DNA of 64,000 nucleotides from Metabacillus halosaccharovorans (GTDB lineage: Bacteria; Bacillota; Bacilli; Bacillales; Bacillaceae). The stretch's first letter is position 1; each line of letters opens with the position of its first letter. Shown here in pieces: positions 8,352 to 16,064 of this stretch. The notes beneath the pieces are model-generated. The model saw only the letters and a program-made list of their open reading frames with translations, was not told the DNA's origin and did no database searches. The DNA lies in NCBI RefSeq assembly GCF_002019635.1, contig NZ_KV917372.1, forward strand, positions 124,001 through 188,000, read 5' to 3'. The position numbers and the translations under genes are program-made.

Positions 8352-8470
8352 AGCACATCCTCAACAATCTAAGCGCAAGTGTTGAAAAGGGAGGCATTTA
8401 TCCAAGAAGGATTGATGCCTCTTTTTGTTGAATTTCATTTTTGAAGGGAAGCGGTTTACTTGAAGAAGGA
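8352..8470 (+). repeat. Longest composite repeat: A, terminator segment, B
   Basis: A: CATCCTCAACAATCTAAGCG then CAAGTGTTGAA. Middle: GGGAGGCATTTATCC, AAGAA, GGATTGATGCCTCTTTTT, a perfect hairpin with T tract. B: GAAGGGAAGCGGTTTACTTG then AAGAAGGA. All three parts lie between two gene ends, so the unit reads as a gene-boundary module. Confidence 0.65.
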
Positions 8471-8503
8471 AATAGAAACTCTATTTGAGAGAGGTAGAAT
8501 TGT

Positions 8504-8951
8504 AATGAATACGCGTAACGTTATTGAAAATGATTATCTTAAAGTTATAGCTGTTATTAATGATTGGTGGGGAGGGAGGGAAATGACACATTTGTTGCCC
8601 CGATTATTTTTTGAGCATTTTCAATCAACTAGTTTTATAGTTGAAGATGAGAACAATAGCTTACTGGCCTTTCTTATTGGGTTTGTATCTCAAACACATC
8701 CAAACGAAGCCTATATACATTGTGTTGGCGTTAATCCTGAAGTTAGGAATGAAGGATTAGGAGGAGAACTATATAATTTATTTTTCTCAACAGTTCGTAA
8801 TTTAGGCTGCAATACAGTGAAATGTATAACTTCTCCTGTTAACGAGGGTTCGGTTGCATATCACAAATCACTGGGTTTTACTGTTACTGTAGGAACTGAT
8901 TATGCAGGTAAAGGACAGGATCGTATTTTATTTTTAAAATATATAGGTTAA
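8504..8951 (+). CDS. GNAT family N-acetyltransferase
   Basis: About 149 residues from ATG 8504 (MNTRNVIENDYLKVIAVIND), preceded by GAGAGAGGTAGAATTGTA. A longer reading from TTG 8460 would begin inside the B repeat and is unlikely. Domains: beta2-3 SFIVEDENNSLLAFLIGFV; motif A YIHCVGVNPEVRNEGLGGEL (normally QxxGxG, here RNEGLG); motif B GSVAYHKSLGFTV. VINDWWGGREMTHLLPRLFF is characteristic of a Bacillus subgroup. The substrate is unknown. Single gene. Confidence 0.9.
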
Positions 8952-9008
8952 TGTTTTAATCATTATATAAATTGACTTTATGCAACTATTTTGTGAGTTA
9001 ATATCATA

Positions 9009-9040
9009 GTGATCTTCAGCAAAATCAGCTAATAGTTGTC
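9009..9040 (+). repeat. Degenerate A repeat
   Basis: AGTGATCTTCAGCAAAATCA then GCTAATAGTTG. Only the first half of the A motif is preserved; no terminator arm. Confidence 0.45.
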
Positions 9041-9157
9041 AACATTGCTTCGTTCTACTCCGAGTACCGTTATATTAAAACTAAAAAAAAGTTCAACCAG
9101 TAAAACCTGGTTAAACTTATATTACGTACAAGCGCAAGAGTTGAAGAAGTAAGTGGG

Positions 9158-9385
9158 TTGCAGAGGCAGCCTTTTTCTTATTTTTCTTTAACTTGGGAAA
9201 GACCTAATGTGGATATTTTGTCTGATATGGATCATTGCACTTCTAGAGGTAGAAGAGCTAATCTTAATATGCTTAATACGATTACACCTAAAGCTGACTT
9301 CGTGGTTGATGGTACATTACAAGTTGTAGATATTGTAGATAATATTTTGGATAGTTTAAAAAATCCTTTTAAGCCTGGCAAGTAA
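9158..9385 (+). CDS. Unrecognised short protein, possibly a gene fragment
   Basis: Seventy-five residues from a TTG with no convincing ribosome site (AAGTAAGTGGG is six bases upstream). The second half, RRANLNMLNTITPKADFVVD then GTLQVVDIVDNILDSLKNPF, looks like genuine protein; the first part is irregular. No membrane segment or known motif. It may be the C-terminal remnant of a larger protein. An A repeat with terminator follows immediately at 9398, supporting a real gene end at 9385. Confidence 0.35.
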   Translation: MQRQPFSYFSLTWERPNVDILSDMDHCTSRGRRANLNMLNTITPKADFVVDGTLQVVDIVDNILDSLKNPFKPGK

Positions 9386-9397
9386 ATATGAAATACC

Positions 9398-9447
9398 GAT
9401 TTTCAGCAATCTAAGCGCCATTCTTGAATAAGAGGGCGTCTTTTTTT
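9398..9447 (+). repeat. Dispersed repeat, A part (near consensus)
   Basis: GATTTTCAGCAATCTAAGCG then CCATTCTTGAATAAGAGGGC and GTCTTTTTTT. The arms GCGCC and GGGCGT with T7 would also act as a terminator. Confidence 0.75.
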
Positions 9448-9548
9448 ACAGAAAAAAGGTTGAGTTAAACTTTTTGTTTTGAAATAATTGGTAATATACA
9501 ACTAGTCATCTATGATTAAAAGGTGATGAACTATATAGGGGTGATTGT

Positions 9549-9749
9549 TTGAATAAGATTGCTGCAATAGGTAAATGGCTTGGGATACTTTCTTTAATAT
9601 TGATTGTACTTTGATTTAATTTTATCCTCTCCTTCTTCTATTACTTAAAGTTAGGAGATAAACGAGCTATTAAACAGACTAAATTAGCAGCAGTCTTCTG
9701 CCTTTCTCTTAGTTTGTTAGTTCCAGCAATATATAGTTTATTTAAATAA
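9549..9749 (+). pseudogene. 67-codon membrane protein frame with internal TGA
   Basis: TTG 9549 after TAGGGGTGATTG gives MNKIAAIGKWLGILSLILIV, then L, TGA, then FNFILSFFYYLKLGDKRAIK, QTKLAAVFCLSLSLLVPAIY, SLFK and TAA. Both sides of the TGA stay in one frame and form two helices around a basic loop, so a single point mutation (for example TGG or CGA to TGA) is the simplest reading. Family not recognised. Confidence 0.5.
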
Positions 9750-9897
9750 CGAGATGATGAATTATATATCTTTTTAGTTGAGATCTTCGAACTGCTCAAG
9801 AATAACAAACCCTTATTAGGTTTAAAGAACATATACTGGAATACATATAAAATGAAAATAATGGATAAAAGCTACGATAATGTTATGGAGGTGTACT

Positions 9898-10371
9898 TTG
9901 GATAAAAAACTGAAAAGATTTATTAGTTACTTATTTTTCACTACTATTCTGCTTATAATAATTTTTCTAGGATTAAGATACCAATCTATTTTATATACAA
10001 TTAGTAAAGAAAATTATGATTTATTCCCTTATCTCCGATTTAAAGCCATTTTCCCACTATTTTTAGGTGTATTTATAGCAATTCCACATATTTTCAAAGC
10101 CATCTTCAAGACTGGAGAATGGTATATTAATTGGATTAGACTTGTTGTGTTGAGTTTCCCATTTTTGTATGCATCTGTTGTACCAGTATTGTATTTAACA
10201 GGAATAATTAATATGAGTTTCCCTTTTTTATCTTATATTATGGGTGGGTATTTTGGGAATGAAGCATCAACCACATTCGAAACAATAAATGGGATAATTG
10301 CAGGCTATGTTGTTTTTACAAGCATAGATAAAAAAGTTCAAAGAAAAGATAAATTAGTGTTGAATGAGTAA
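9898..10371 (+). CDS. Integral membrane protein, four helices
   Basis: About 157 residues from TTG 9898 (MDKKLKRFISYLFFTTILLI), placed by ATGGAGGTGTAC. Helices: FISYLFFTTILLIIIFLGL, IFPLFLGVFIAIPHIFKAIF, LVVLSFPFLYASVVPVLYL, and a weaker one in TINGIIAGYVVFTSI. The charged ends face the cytoplasm. No catalytic or transport motif is visible and I do not recognise the family. Followed after 55 bases by an A repeat. Confidence 0.7.
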   Translation: MDKKLKRFISYLFFTTILLIIIFLGLRYQSILYTISKENYDLFPYLRFKAIFPLFLGVFIAIPHIFKAIFKTGEWYINWIRLVVLSFPFLYASVVPVLYLTGIINMSFPFLSYIMGGYFGNEASTTFETINGIIAGYVVFTSIDKKVQRKDKLVLNE

Positions 10372-10426
10372 AATTTACCAAATAAAATCACTTGTTCACC
10401 AGTTGATTATAATAGTTTAATCACAA

Positions 10427-10475
10427 GATCTTCAGCAATCTGAGCGCGAATGTTTAATAACATTTGCGTCTTTTT
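10427..10475 (+). repeat. Dispersed repeat, A part
   Basis: GATCTTCAGCAATCTGAGCG then CGAATGTTTAATAACATTTG and CGTCTTTTT. The arms GCGAATGTT and AACATTTGCG pair well, so it should terminate the membrane-protein gene. Confidence 0.75.
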
Positions 10476-10536
10476 ATGTAAAAGGTTAGGAGAAGGAGTT
10501 TCATTAAGTAAAAGAGAAGTTTTCATAAGAATCATA

Positions 10537-11105
10537 ATGTCGATCAAAATTATTCCGATTATGTGGGGTACAAAAAAGCGTTTAATAAAAGACCTTGTAG
10601 AGCAAGAAATTCATACTGTTCAAAAGATATTTGAACAGGGAAGTTATGTATCACAGTGGGATGGTCGTGGTGTGGATAAAAAATACGTATATCGTTGTTT
10701 TACAGATGGAGACTTACCACCTAATGGAATAAAAGATAATGATAAAATTCAGACTATACGGATTCAGGGTAATAATGATGTTGTAGGGCTATTAACTACC
10801 TATCAAGATTATCCGAACCCAAAGACAATGTATATAACAAATTTATATATTGATCTTGAATATTAAAAACTAGGATATAGGCAAGAGGTTATAAATGAAT
10901 TGTTACGTATATTAAACAAAATGAATATGATGAAGTAGGTGCAAATGTTGCAATGAAAAATTGGTATGCTCTTAGATTTTGGGCAAAACTTGGTCTTAAT
11001 AAAATAAATGAGGTTTTTGAAGATAAAGAACACTCTTCTGATAATTATGCTGATGTTGAATTAATAATGGAGCTATCGAAAAGTAGAGCAACTTCAGTTT
11101 GTTAA
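10537..11105 (+). pseudogene. GNAT acetyltransferase, stop plus frameshift
   Basis: From ATG 10537: IIPIMWGTKKRLIKDLVEQE, TVQKIFEQGSYVSQWDGRGV, DDVVGLLTTYQDYPN-like beta strands (NNDVVGLLTTYQDYP) and YITNLYIDLEY. Then TAA where a Gln codon is expected, KLGYRQEVINELLRI (motif A, GYxQE), a one-base shift in an A run, and NEYDEVGANVAMKNWYALRF then WAKLGLNKI (motif B) to TAA 11103-11105. In-order fragments of one Bacillus acetyltransferase of about 190 residues. The frame open from TTG 10450 starts within the preceding repeat and is not a real start. Confidence 0.75.
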
Positions 11106-11120
11106 AATTAGTTCCATGTC

Positions 11121-11170
11121 GTTCTTCAACAATATAAGCGCCTTTCCGGAATAAGGTGAGGTGCTTATTT
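11121..11170 (+). repeat. Dispersed repeat, A part
   Basis: GTTCTTCAACAATATAAGCG then CCTTTCCGGAATAAGGTGAG and GTGCTTATTT. It directly follows the GNAT pseudogene stop. Confidence 0.75.
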
Positions 11171-11322
11171 CCAATAAGCGAATAAATTTTAGAATAACAA
11201 GGATTAAGGATATGTTAAAGTTAGGAAGATGTTGTAAAGATATACTTTAACGAACAGACAGCTTCGTTGAAGTTGATTTAATATTAGATACATAATTCTT
11301 AGTGGGTGAGGAGTTCATTTTA

Positions 11323-11886
11323 ATGAATAATATTCGTAAAATAGAAGCTATATTTTTAGACCGTGATGGAACAATTGGTGGTGATGATACTGTACACTAT
11401 CCAGGAACATTTGAATTATTTTTTCATTCTCAAGAATTAATAAACAAATTAAGGGAAGATGGAATTAAAGTTTTCTCATTTACAAATCAACCAGGAATAT
11501 CTGGAGGAAAAGCAACTCTACAAGATTTTATTGAAGAACTTACCACATTTGGCTTCGATGATACTTTTATTTGTCCACATAGTCACAATGAAGGTTGTAT
11601 TTGTAGGAAGCCTAACATAGGAATGCTTACCGAGGGTGCAGTAAAATATAAACTAGACCTAGAAAATTGTGTTGTTATAGGTGACAGATGGAGTGATATG
11701 TTAGCTGCTTCTAGAGCTAATTGTATTAAAATACTTGTGAAAACAGGTGCAGGTCATTCAGCAATAAATGAACACTATGACAAAATTAAAGATATAGACA
11801 TTGAATATGTCGCTGAGAATATTAAGGTAGCAATAGATTGGCTTTATTGCCAATTCGATATTATGGGTTCATCTTTTTCGCCTTGA
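11323..11886 (+). CDS. HAD-IIIA phosphatase, GmhB/HisB-N-like
   Basis: About 187 residues. ATG 11323 (MNNIRKIEAIFLDRDGTIGG) is spaced correctly from GTGAGGAG; a GTG 21 bases upstream is an alternative. Motif I IFLDRDGT supplies the two catalytic aspartates. Motif II is FSFTNQPGIS (usually TNQSGI), and CPHSHNEGCICRKPN carries the Cys/His zinc loop plus the motif III lysine. Motif IV is VIGDRWSDM. Family members dephosphorylate small sugar or histidinol phosphates, and an orphan gene gives no substrate clue. The last residues run up to the next A repeat. Confidence 0.9.
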   Translation: MNNIRKIEAIFLDRDGTIGGDDTVHYPGTFELFFHSQELINKLREDGIKVFSFTNQPGISGGKATLQDFIEELTTFGFDDTFICPHSHNEGCICRKPNIGMLTEGAVKYKLDLENCVVIGDRWSDMLAASRANCIKILVKTGAGHSAINEHYDKIKDIDIEYVAENIKVAIDWLYCQFDIMGSSFSP

Positions 11887-11905
11887 GATAGTCAGATGCT
11901 TTAGA

Positions 11906-11957
11906 TATCTTCAACAAACTAAGCGCCTTTCTGGAATAAGGGAAGGTGCTTCTTTAA
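11906..11957 (+). repeat. Dispersed repeat, A part
   Basis: ATATCTTCAACAAACTAAGC then GCCTTTCTGGAATAAGGGAA and GGTGCTTCTTT. Arms AAGCGCCTTTC and GGGAAGGTGCTT. Confidence 0.75.
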
Positions 11958-12091
11958 GATTAACACCCAGATTTTTTGAAATTTATTCAAGATTCATTTG
12001 ACATTAACGTAGCGTAATACTCTAACTATTTTAATATGGAGAGGTAAATTGAGTGTGTAATACATATGAATTTATTGAAACGAGGAAGAAG

Positions 12092-12433
12092 ATGAGGAAA
12101 TATTTATGTTTTTTGCTTTTTTGCATATTTTTCTTAAATGGTTGTAGCAATAATTTGCCTACCTATCAATCAGAGGAAAATTTCAAGTCCGTAGATATTG
12201 ATGGTACTGAATATTCTCTACATAAATTAAGTTACGATGGAAAAACATATATCTCTGAGCCAGAACAGTATACTAATCCTGATTATTATGAAGGATTAGA
12301 ACTTGGAAAACAAATAGGGAAAACGGATGACGATATGCAAATTTATAAAATTGAAAATGATAATAAACGAGTGGTATTGAAGGGTTTTATGTTTCCAGAG
12401 ACATTTTATAAATTAGATAATGGCATAAACTAA
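12092..12433 (+). CDS. Small lipoprotein
   Basis: About 113 residues from ATG 12092 (MRKYLCFLLFCIFFLNGCSN), after CGAGGAAGAAG. The N-terminal 17 residues are a lipoprotein signal peptide with lipobox LNGC, so the mature protein should be lipid-anchored on the outer face of the membrane. The exported part has KSVDIDGTEYSLHKLSYDGK and DDDMQIYKIENDNKRVVLKG, beta-rich with no known motif. A start 39 bases upstream would put 13 polar residues before the signal and is less likely. Terminated by the hairpin at 12463. Confidence 0.8.
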   Translation: MRKYLCFLLFCIFFLNGCSNNLPTYQSEENFKSVDIDGTEYSLHKLSYDGKTYISEPEQYTNPDYYEGLELGKQIGKTDDDMQIYKIENDNKRVVLKGFMFPETFYKLDNGIN

Positions 12434-12462
12434 ACCTATCTGTTTATTTTGTTATTAAGGTA

Positions 12463-12500
12463 AAGGGAAATCTTATAGGGGTTTCCCTTCACTTTATCTA
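12463..12500 (+). terminator. Rho-independent terminator of the lipoprotein gene
   Basis: AAGGGAAA, loop TCTTATAGGGG, TTTCCCTT, then CACTTTATCT: a strong stem with a weak T tract. Confidence 0.65.
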
Positions 12501-12755
12501 GTTATCAATATTAAACTTTAACAACAGCCTATTATTAAGTTACTATTACAGGTTTGAAATATTATCAAGGATAATATAAATGGTTAATCAACAATCTAGC
12601 GCGTTTGACGTACAACTTTAAGCCTGATAATTGCTATTATTTTACGGGAAAATACCTTGGGGAGGAAGGAGTAATACGCCTGATTCTTTTTGTAGTGTTT
12701 TAAGACACATTTCATTGAAGAGAAATGTGTCTTTCTTTTAGTGAAAAATATATTT
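12501..12755. other. Gap before the ECF operon
   Basis: No gene. A degenerate A repeat is at 12586-12612 (ATCAACAATCTAGCGCGTTT). A hairpin with T tract lies at 12702-12742: AAGACACATTTC, ATTGAAGA, GAAATGTGTCTTTCTTTT. It is a good terminator, although no gene ends nearby. Confidence 0.5.
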
Positions 12756-12784
12756 TTGACAGTTAAGTACTATTTGAGTTAAAT
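12756..12784 (+). promoter_or_regulatory. Promoter candidate for the sigma/anti-sigma pair
   Basis: TTGACA, 17 bases, TTAAAT, about 85 bases before the sigma-factor start. The -35 box is perfect for the housekeeping sigma; the -10 matches TATAAT at four of six positions. Confidence 0.5.
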
Positions 12785-12868
12785 ATTTTTAAAAAAATAA
12801 AATTACTCAAGCCAAAAGTTGAGGTTATTTGTCTAATAAATGTAAAACAAAAGAAAGGGGAATTTTGT

Positions 12869-13387
12869 TTGAACATACGCTTGGTTAAAAAAGCTCAAAA
12901 AGGGGATGACAAAGCCTTCTTGGAACTTTATCAGAATTTTGAAGAAGAAATCTATCGGACAGCTTATATTTATGTAAAAAATAAGGATGACGCTCTTGAT
13001 GTAGTTCAAGATGTTGCATATCAATCATTTAAAAAGATAAATTCGTTGAAAAATCCTGAGTATTTCAAAACATGGCTTATAAGAATTACGATTAATTGTT
13101 CAATTAATGTAATTAGAAGAAACAAAAAGGTAATACCATTAAATCCTAATTATGAGACTTTGTTAGGTAAAGAAGAAGAATCCTTGCCTTTATTATCATT
13201 ACAAGAATTAATGGGAATTCTTCAAGAGGATGAGAAGAGTGTTATACTATTAAGGTTTTATCATGATCGTACAATAAAGGAAATCTCAGATATATTAGAT
13301 ATACCTTTAGGAACTGCTAAAACTATTTTATATCGTGCATTAAATAAACTGCGTAAAAATTTAAAGGAGGTAGGTGGTTTTGAATAA
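12869..13387 (+). CDS. ECF RNA polymerase sigma factor (SigV/SigM-like)
   Basis: A 172-residue sigma-70 family protein; TTG 12869 follows AAAGGGGAATTTTG. Region 2 covers about residues 10-75, with FLELYQNFEEEIYRTAYIYV and ALDVVQDVAYQSFKKI (core binding and -10 recognition). Region 4 covers about 110-165 (ILLRFYHDRTIKEISDILDI, then PLGTAKTILYRALNKLRK, the helix-turn-helix for the -35). It should direct polymerase to stress promoters, usually including its own. The stop overlaps the next gene, which encodes its probable anti-sigma factor. Confidence 0.93.
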   Translation: MNIRLVKKAQKGDDKAFLELYQNFEEEIYRTAYIYVKNKDDALDVVQDVAYQSFKKINSLKNPEYFKTWLIRITINCSINVIRRNKKVIPLNPNYETLLGKEEESLPLLSLQELMGILQEDEKSVILLRFYHDRTIKEISDILDIPLGTAKTILYRALNKLRKNLKEVGGFE

Positions 13388-14066
13388 TCATTTAAAACAA
13401 GAATTAGCAAATATAGAAATACCAGCAGAACTTCACGAAAGAAGTAGTTTAGGTGTGAAACAAGCAAAGTTAGAAATGAAAGGTAAGTTAAAAACTTACA
13501 TGAGAAAACGTTTAGTTGCTGGAGTTTTTGCGGCTTCTCTACTCATTCCAACTGGAGCTTGGGCTTTCCAAACAATTCTTGCGGATGAGTTTTATGGTTC
13601 ATTTGAAAATATTAAAAAACATATATCAAGTGCTACTATGGAAGGTTATTTGCTTTTGGATGCAAAATTATCGCAGGCTAGAGGAGAGTTAGAAAAAGAT
13701 GAATACCTACATTTTAAAGACTTACTAACTGAAATTACTACTTCTAAACTTGAATACGGTAATGAGTATGGATATATAGATTACTCTCAAATCCCTATTT
13801 CAGACCTAAACGACATTAGGAACGCATTATATAACATTCAACCATATTTTGATATATTAAACGGTCAAAAATTAAGTGAAGAGGTTTTGTCAGCTACTGA
13901 ATATGATAATTATATAGATGCTTTAATGACATACGAACAAATAATGGCACAAAGTGGTATGAAAAACTCTGATGAAATAGATAAGATTCCAGTGAACTTA
14001 AGGGGAGAGTTCGCAAAAGCTGAATCTTTTATTATTTATGTTAATGATAAGCAACTTCAAAATTAA
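13380..14066 (+). CDS. Membrane-anchored anti-sigma factor with DUF3600-like domain
   Basis: About 228 residues. TTG 13380 (MNNHLKQELANIEIP) lies nine bases after AAAGGAGG; GTG 13374 is too close to that site. The cytoplasmic N-terminal 45 residues (IPAELHERSSLGVKQAK) should hold the sigma factor. One helix spans about 46-64 (RLVAGVFAASLLIPTGAWAF), followed by an external domain with AKLSQARGELEKDEYLHFKD and ITTSKLEYGNEYGYIDYSQI. The layout and wording fit Bacillus proteins described as ECF sigma negative effectors with DUF3600. It overlaps the sigma gene by eight bases, so translation is coupled. Confidence 0.85.
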   Translation: MNNHLKQELANIEIPAELHERSSLGVKQAKLEMKGKLKTYMRKRLVAGVFAASLLIPTGAWAFQTILADEFYGSFENIKKHISSATMEGYLLLDAKLSQARGELEKDEYLHFKDLLTEITTSKLEYGNEYGYIDYSQIPISDLNDIRNALYNIQPYFDILNGQKLSEEVLSATEYDNYIDALMTYEQIMAQSGMKNSDEIDKIPVNLRGEFAKAESFIIYVNDKQLQN

Positions 14067-14090
14067 GAGAGTAGTTAACATTGTTTATAT

Positions 14091-14141
14091 TTTTAGCAAT
14101 CAGGCGTAATTTTGATAAAGATGTGCGCCTATTTCTTTTTT
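14091..14141 (+). repeat. Dispersed repeat, A part, overlapping a minus-strand gene end
   Basis: TTTTAGCAATCAGGCGTAAT then TTTGATAAAGATGTGCGCCT and ATTTCTTTTTT. It terminates the anti-sigma gene and, on the other strand, encodes the stop and last lysines of the small protein at 14129-14230. Confidence 0.65.
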
Positions 14142-14230
14142 AACTGTTTAATCACTATAAATAAAATACCTATTAATGCTGCAATAATTAAAGTAAATAA
14201 AAGTATTCCTGCAGGATTCCACATTGACAT
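14129..14230 (-). CDS. Single-helix mini membrane protein (33 residues)
   Basis: ATG 14230 follows GAGAGGTGGAGTTTAT, a strong ribosome site. The product is MSMWNPAGILLFTLIIAALI then GILFIVIKQLKKK: one membrane helix with a basic C-terminal tail. Such small proteins are easily missed. It converges on the sigma/anti-sigma operon and its last codons lie inside the A repeat, so the poly-lysine end is repeat-derived. Function unknown. Confidence 0.6.
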   Translation of the reverse strand: MSMWNPAGILLFTLIIAALIGILFIVIKQLKKK

Positions 14231-14363
14231 ATAAACTCCACCTCTCATTATAATGTTATTACAAAACACCTTTCATTTAAGATAATTCTATCACATACAA
14301 TTACTATGTTTCTCATGAAATTTCTAAGTAATTTTAATTATAAATAAGCTAATATTTTGAATC

Positions 14364-14445
14364 GTGATCTTCAGCAATAATGCGCGATTCCAGAGAAATT
14401 CACGCTCATTTTTTATTAAAGGGCCATTTTCTTGAAAATAGAGAA
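14364..14445 (+). repeat. Dispersed repeat, complete A+B copy
   Basis: A: GTGATCTTCAGCAATAATGC then GCGATTCCAGAGAAATTCAC and GCTCATTTTTT. B: TTAAAGGGCCATTTTCTTGA then AAATAGAGAAGGA. Same part order and spacing as the copy at 75-152. Confidence 0.75.
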
Positions 14446-14557
14446 GGAATTATTTGTAAGTAAATCGAAGTTAATTCAGAAGATGTTATTTAGTTTTGCA
14501 TTAGGTCGCTACTCAACATTATGGAGGAAGAAAATTATAAAGAAAGTTGGAGATCTA

Positions 14558-15088
14558 TTGGATTCAAAAGAGATATTGAAGCAGTTCGAACATGTGGCTA
14601 AATACTATATTGAAGAGTTAAGTAAATATTCGTTAGATGAGTTTACGAGGAAGCCTTCTGAGAGTGAATGGTCTTTAGGACAAATGTACAATCATTTAAT
14701 AAAGGGCACTCTCTATCTTCATTTGAAAGCCATTGAGCAATGTGCTAATGCTAATGCTAATGCTTCCGATGGTGGTAATAAAACAGAAATAGGCGAATTG
14801 ATTTTCAAAGAAGGAACGTTTCCTCCAATCAGAGTAAAAGGTCCAGATACACCGGATTTTACACCACTTAATCCTACAGGAAAAAAAGAAGTAAAGGAAG
14901 GACTGCTTCAAATCATTGAGAAAATGCGGGAGATAGAAAGAAAGCTCTCTGACATTCCTGCCAGCCAGAAAGTTCAGCACCGGGCAATGGGACATTTAAA
15001 TGCCGAGGAATATTTTCAGCTAATCGAGATGCATTTCCGGCACCACTTACGTCAAAAAGAGCGTATTGATCAATTTCTTTTAAAGTAA
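14558..15088 (+). CDS. DinB superfamily protein
   Basis: About 176 residues from TTG 14558 (MDSKEILKQFEHVAKYYIEE), preceded by TTGGAGATCTA. The frame is open back to TTG 14432 inside the B repeat, but those 42 residues are not DinB-like. KPSESEWSLGQMYNHLI is the first metal-ligand helix of the DinB/DUF664 four-helix bundle and LNAEEYFQLIEMHFRHHLRQ the last, giving the usual His triad. Bacillus DinB proteins are thiol-dependent metal enzymes or stress proteins of mostly unknown substrate. A DinB paralogue follows 57 bases downstream, so the two are probably cotranscribed. A near-perfect tandem AATGCT run (NANANA) lies at 14742-14765. Confidence 0.85.
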   Translation: MDSKEILKQFEHVAKYYIEELSKYSLDEFTRKPSESEWSLGQMYNHLIKGTLYLHLKAIEQCANANANASDGGNKTEIGELIFKEGTFPPIRVKGPDTPDFTPLNPTGKKEVKEGLLQIIEKMREIERKLSDIPASQKVQHRAMGHLNAEEYFQLIEMHFRHHLRQKERIDQFLLK

Positions 15089-15145
15089 GAAAGCAATCGT
15101 ACTAATAACTTTTCTTAATTTTAAAAATCAGAGTGGAGTGAGCTA

Positions 15146-15652
15146 ATGGAAAATAATCGCGCAAAGAAAATGTACGATTACCACGTTTGGGCTAACCAAA
15201 AAATGATCCAACACTTAAAGCAACTACCTAATAGGGTTTTTAATGACACAGTTAATAGTGTTTTCTCATCAATCTCAGATGTGCTAATTCACCTATATGC
15301 AACAGACATTACTTGGTTGGAGACGATGAAAGGAAGTAGTTTCCACGATACTGTTAGAGAAGTTGAACGTCGAAAGTCAGAAACATCAAGAGCGTCTTTA
15401 GATGAACTCGAAGTGGTCTATGATTCGCTTTCAAAGGAATATTACAGCTTTTTTGCAGAGCAGAAGGATCCAGAGCGAATCATCATTACAGAGCACCCTC
15501 AATATGGTCGCTGGGAGTTCATACTTGCCGATCTAATTCACCATGTAGTGAATCATGGAACCTACCATCGTGGAAATGTGACAGCGATGCTGCGTCAACA
15601 GGGTGAACGAGGCGTACCTACTGATTATGTATATTTTCTTTTTGAATGTTAG
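15146..15652 (+). CDS. DinB family protein
   Basis: A 168-residue protein; ATG 15146 follows AGTGGAGTGAGCTA. MYDYHVWANQKMIQHLKQLP is the DinB opening, SSISDVLIHLYATDITWLET carries the first His, and HHVVNHGTYHRGNVTAMLRQ the HxxxHRGxV C-terminal ligands, so the metal triad is complete. It belongs to a different DinB subgroup from the upstream neighbour. Cytosolic; the substrate is unknown, and relatives include mycothiol- or bacillithiol-dependent transferases. No terminator is obvious directly after it. Confidence 0.92.
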   Translation: MENNRAKKMYDYHVWANQKMIQHLKQLPNRVFNDTVNSVFSSISDVLIHLYATDITWLETMKGSSFHDTVREVERRKSETSRASLDELEVVYDSLSKEYYSFFAEQKDPERIIITEHPQYGRWEFILADLIHHVVNHGTYHRGNVTAMLRQQGERGVPTDYVYFLFEC

Positions 15653-15705
15653 CGTTTTGTGATTATGCCAGAAAACGGCCCCTTTGTTTAATAAGCCGTT
15701 TATAT

Positions 15706-15807
15706 AGTTCTTTTGGAAGAAGGGAGGAAACTCCCTATTATTCTTGATGTTTGAACTTCGTGTAAAATATCAAATAACACAACTGAAAATGAGTAGATAA
15801 AACGTCA
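15706..15807 (+). repeat. R2 repeat, copy 2
   Basis: Shares GGGAGGAAACTCCCTATTAT, TCTT, AACTTCGTGTAAAATATC and AAAACGTC with 3731-3832, same strand, 12 kb apart. Just before it, 15668-15703 (AAAACGGCCCCTTTGTTTAA then TAAGCCGTTT) is a hairpin resembling a B repeat. The rest of 15653-16064 holds no gene. Confidence 0.65.
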
Positions 15808-16064
15808 GAGGGCTTTTCAGGAACATTGTTCAGTATGGATTACCCGAACTTACACTTTTGTCATATCCTTATATTTTTATGTGTTTATCAGTTATATTAG
15901 GGAAAAGGGAAATCAGCACTGAGATTACATATTAAGCACGGAGAATAAAACTAAAAAAGAAAGGTAGTTTTAATTAGTGATGTAAGTTGATGATTTTTAT
16001 GTAATAATTGTTTTGTGAAATGTAAATTTTGCAATTTTCATACATAGTGAAAGTAGGGATCATA

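Noticed and set aside
9641-9832. Minus-strand 63-residue frame
   Set aside because: Shadow of the plus-strand membrane-protein frame at 9549-9749; no ribosome site.
75-14445. The A/B repeats as a CRISPR array or integron attC sites
   Set aside because: Spacing is gene-sized and irregular, copies diverge, no cas or integrase gene is present, and the core does not match attC R boxes.
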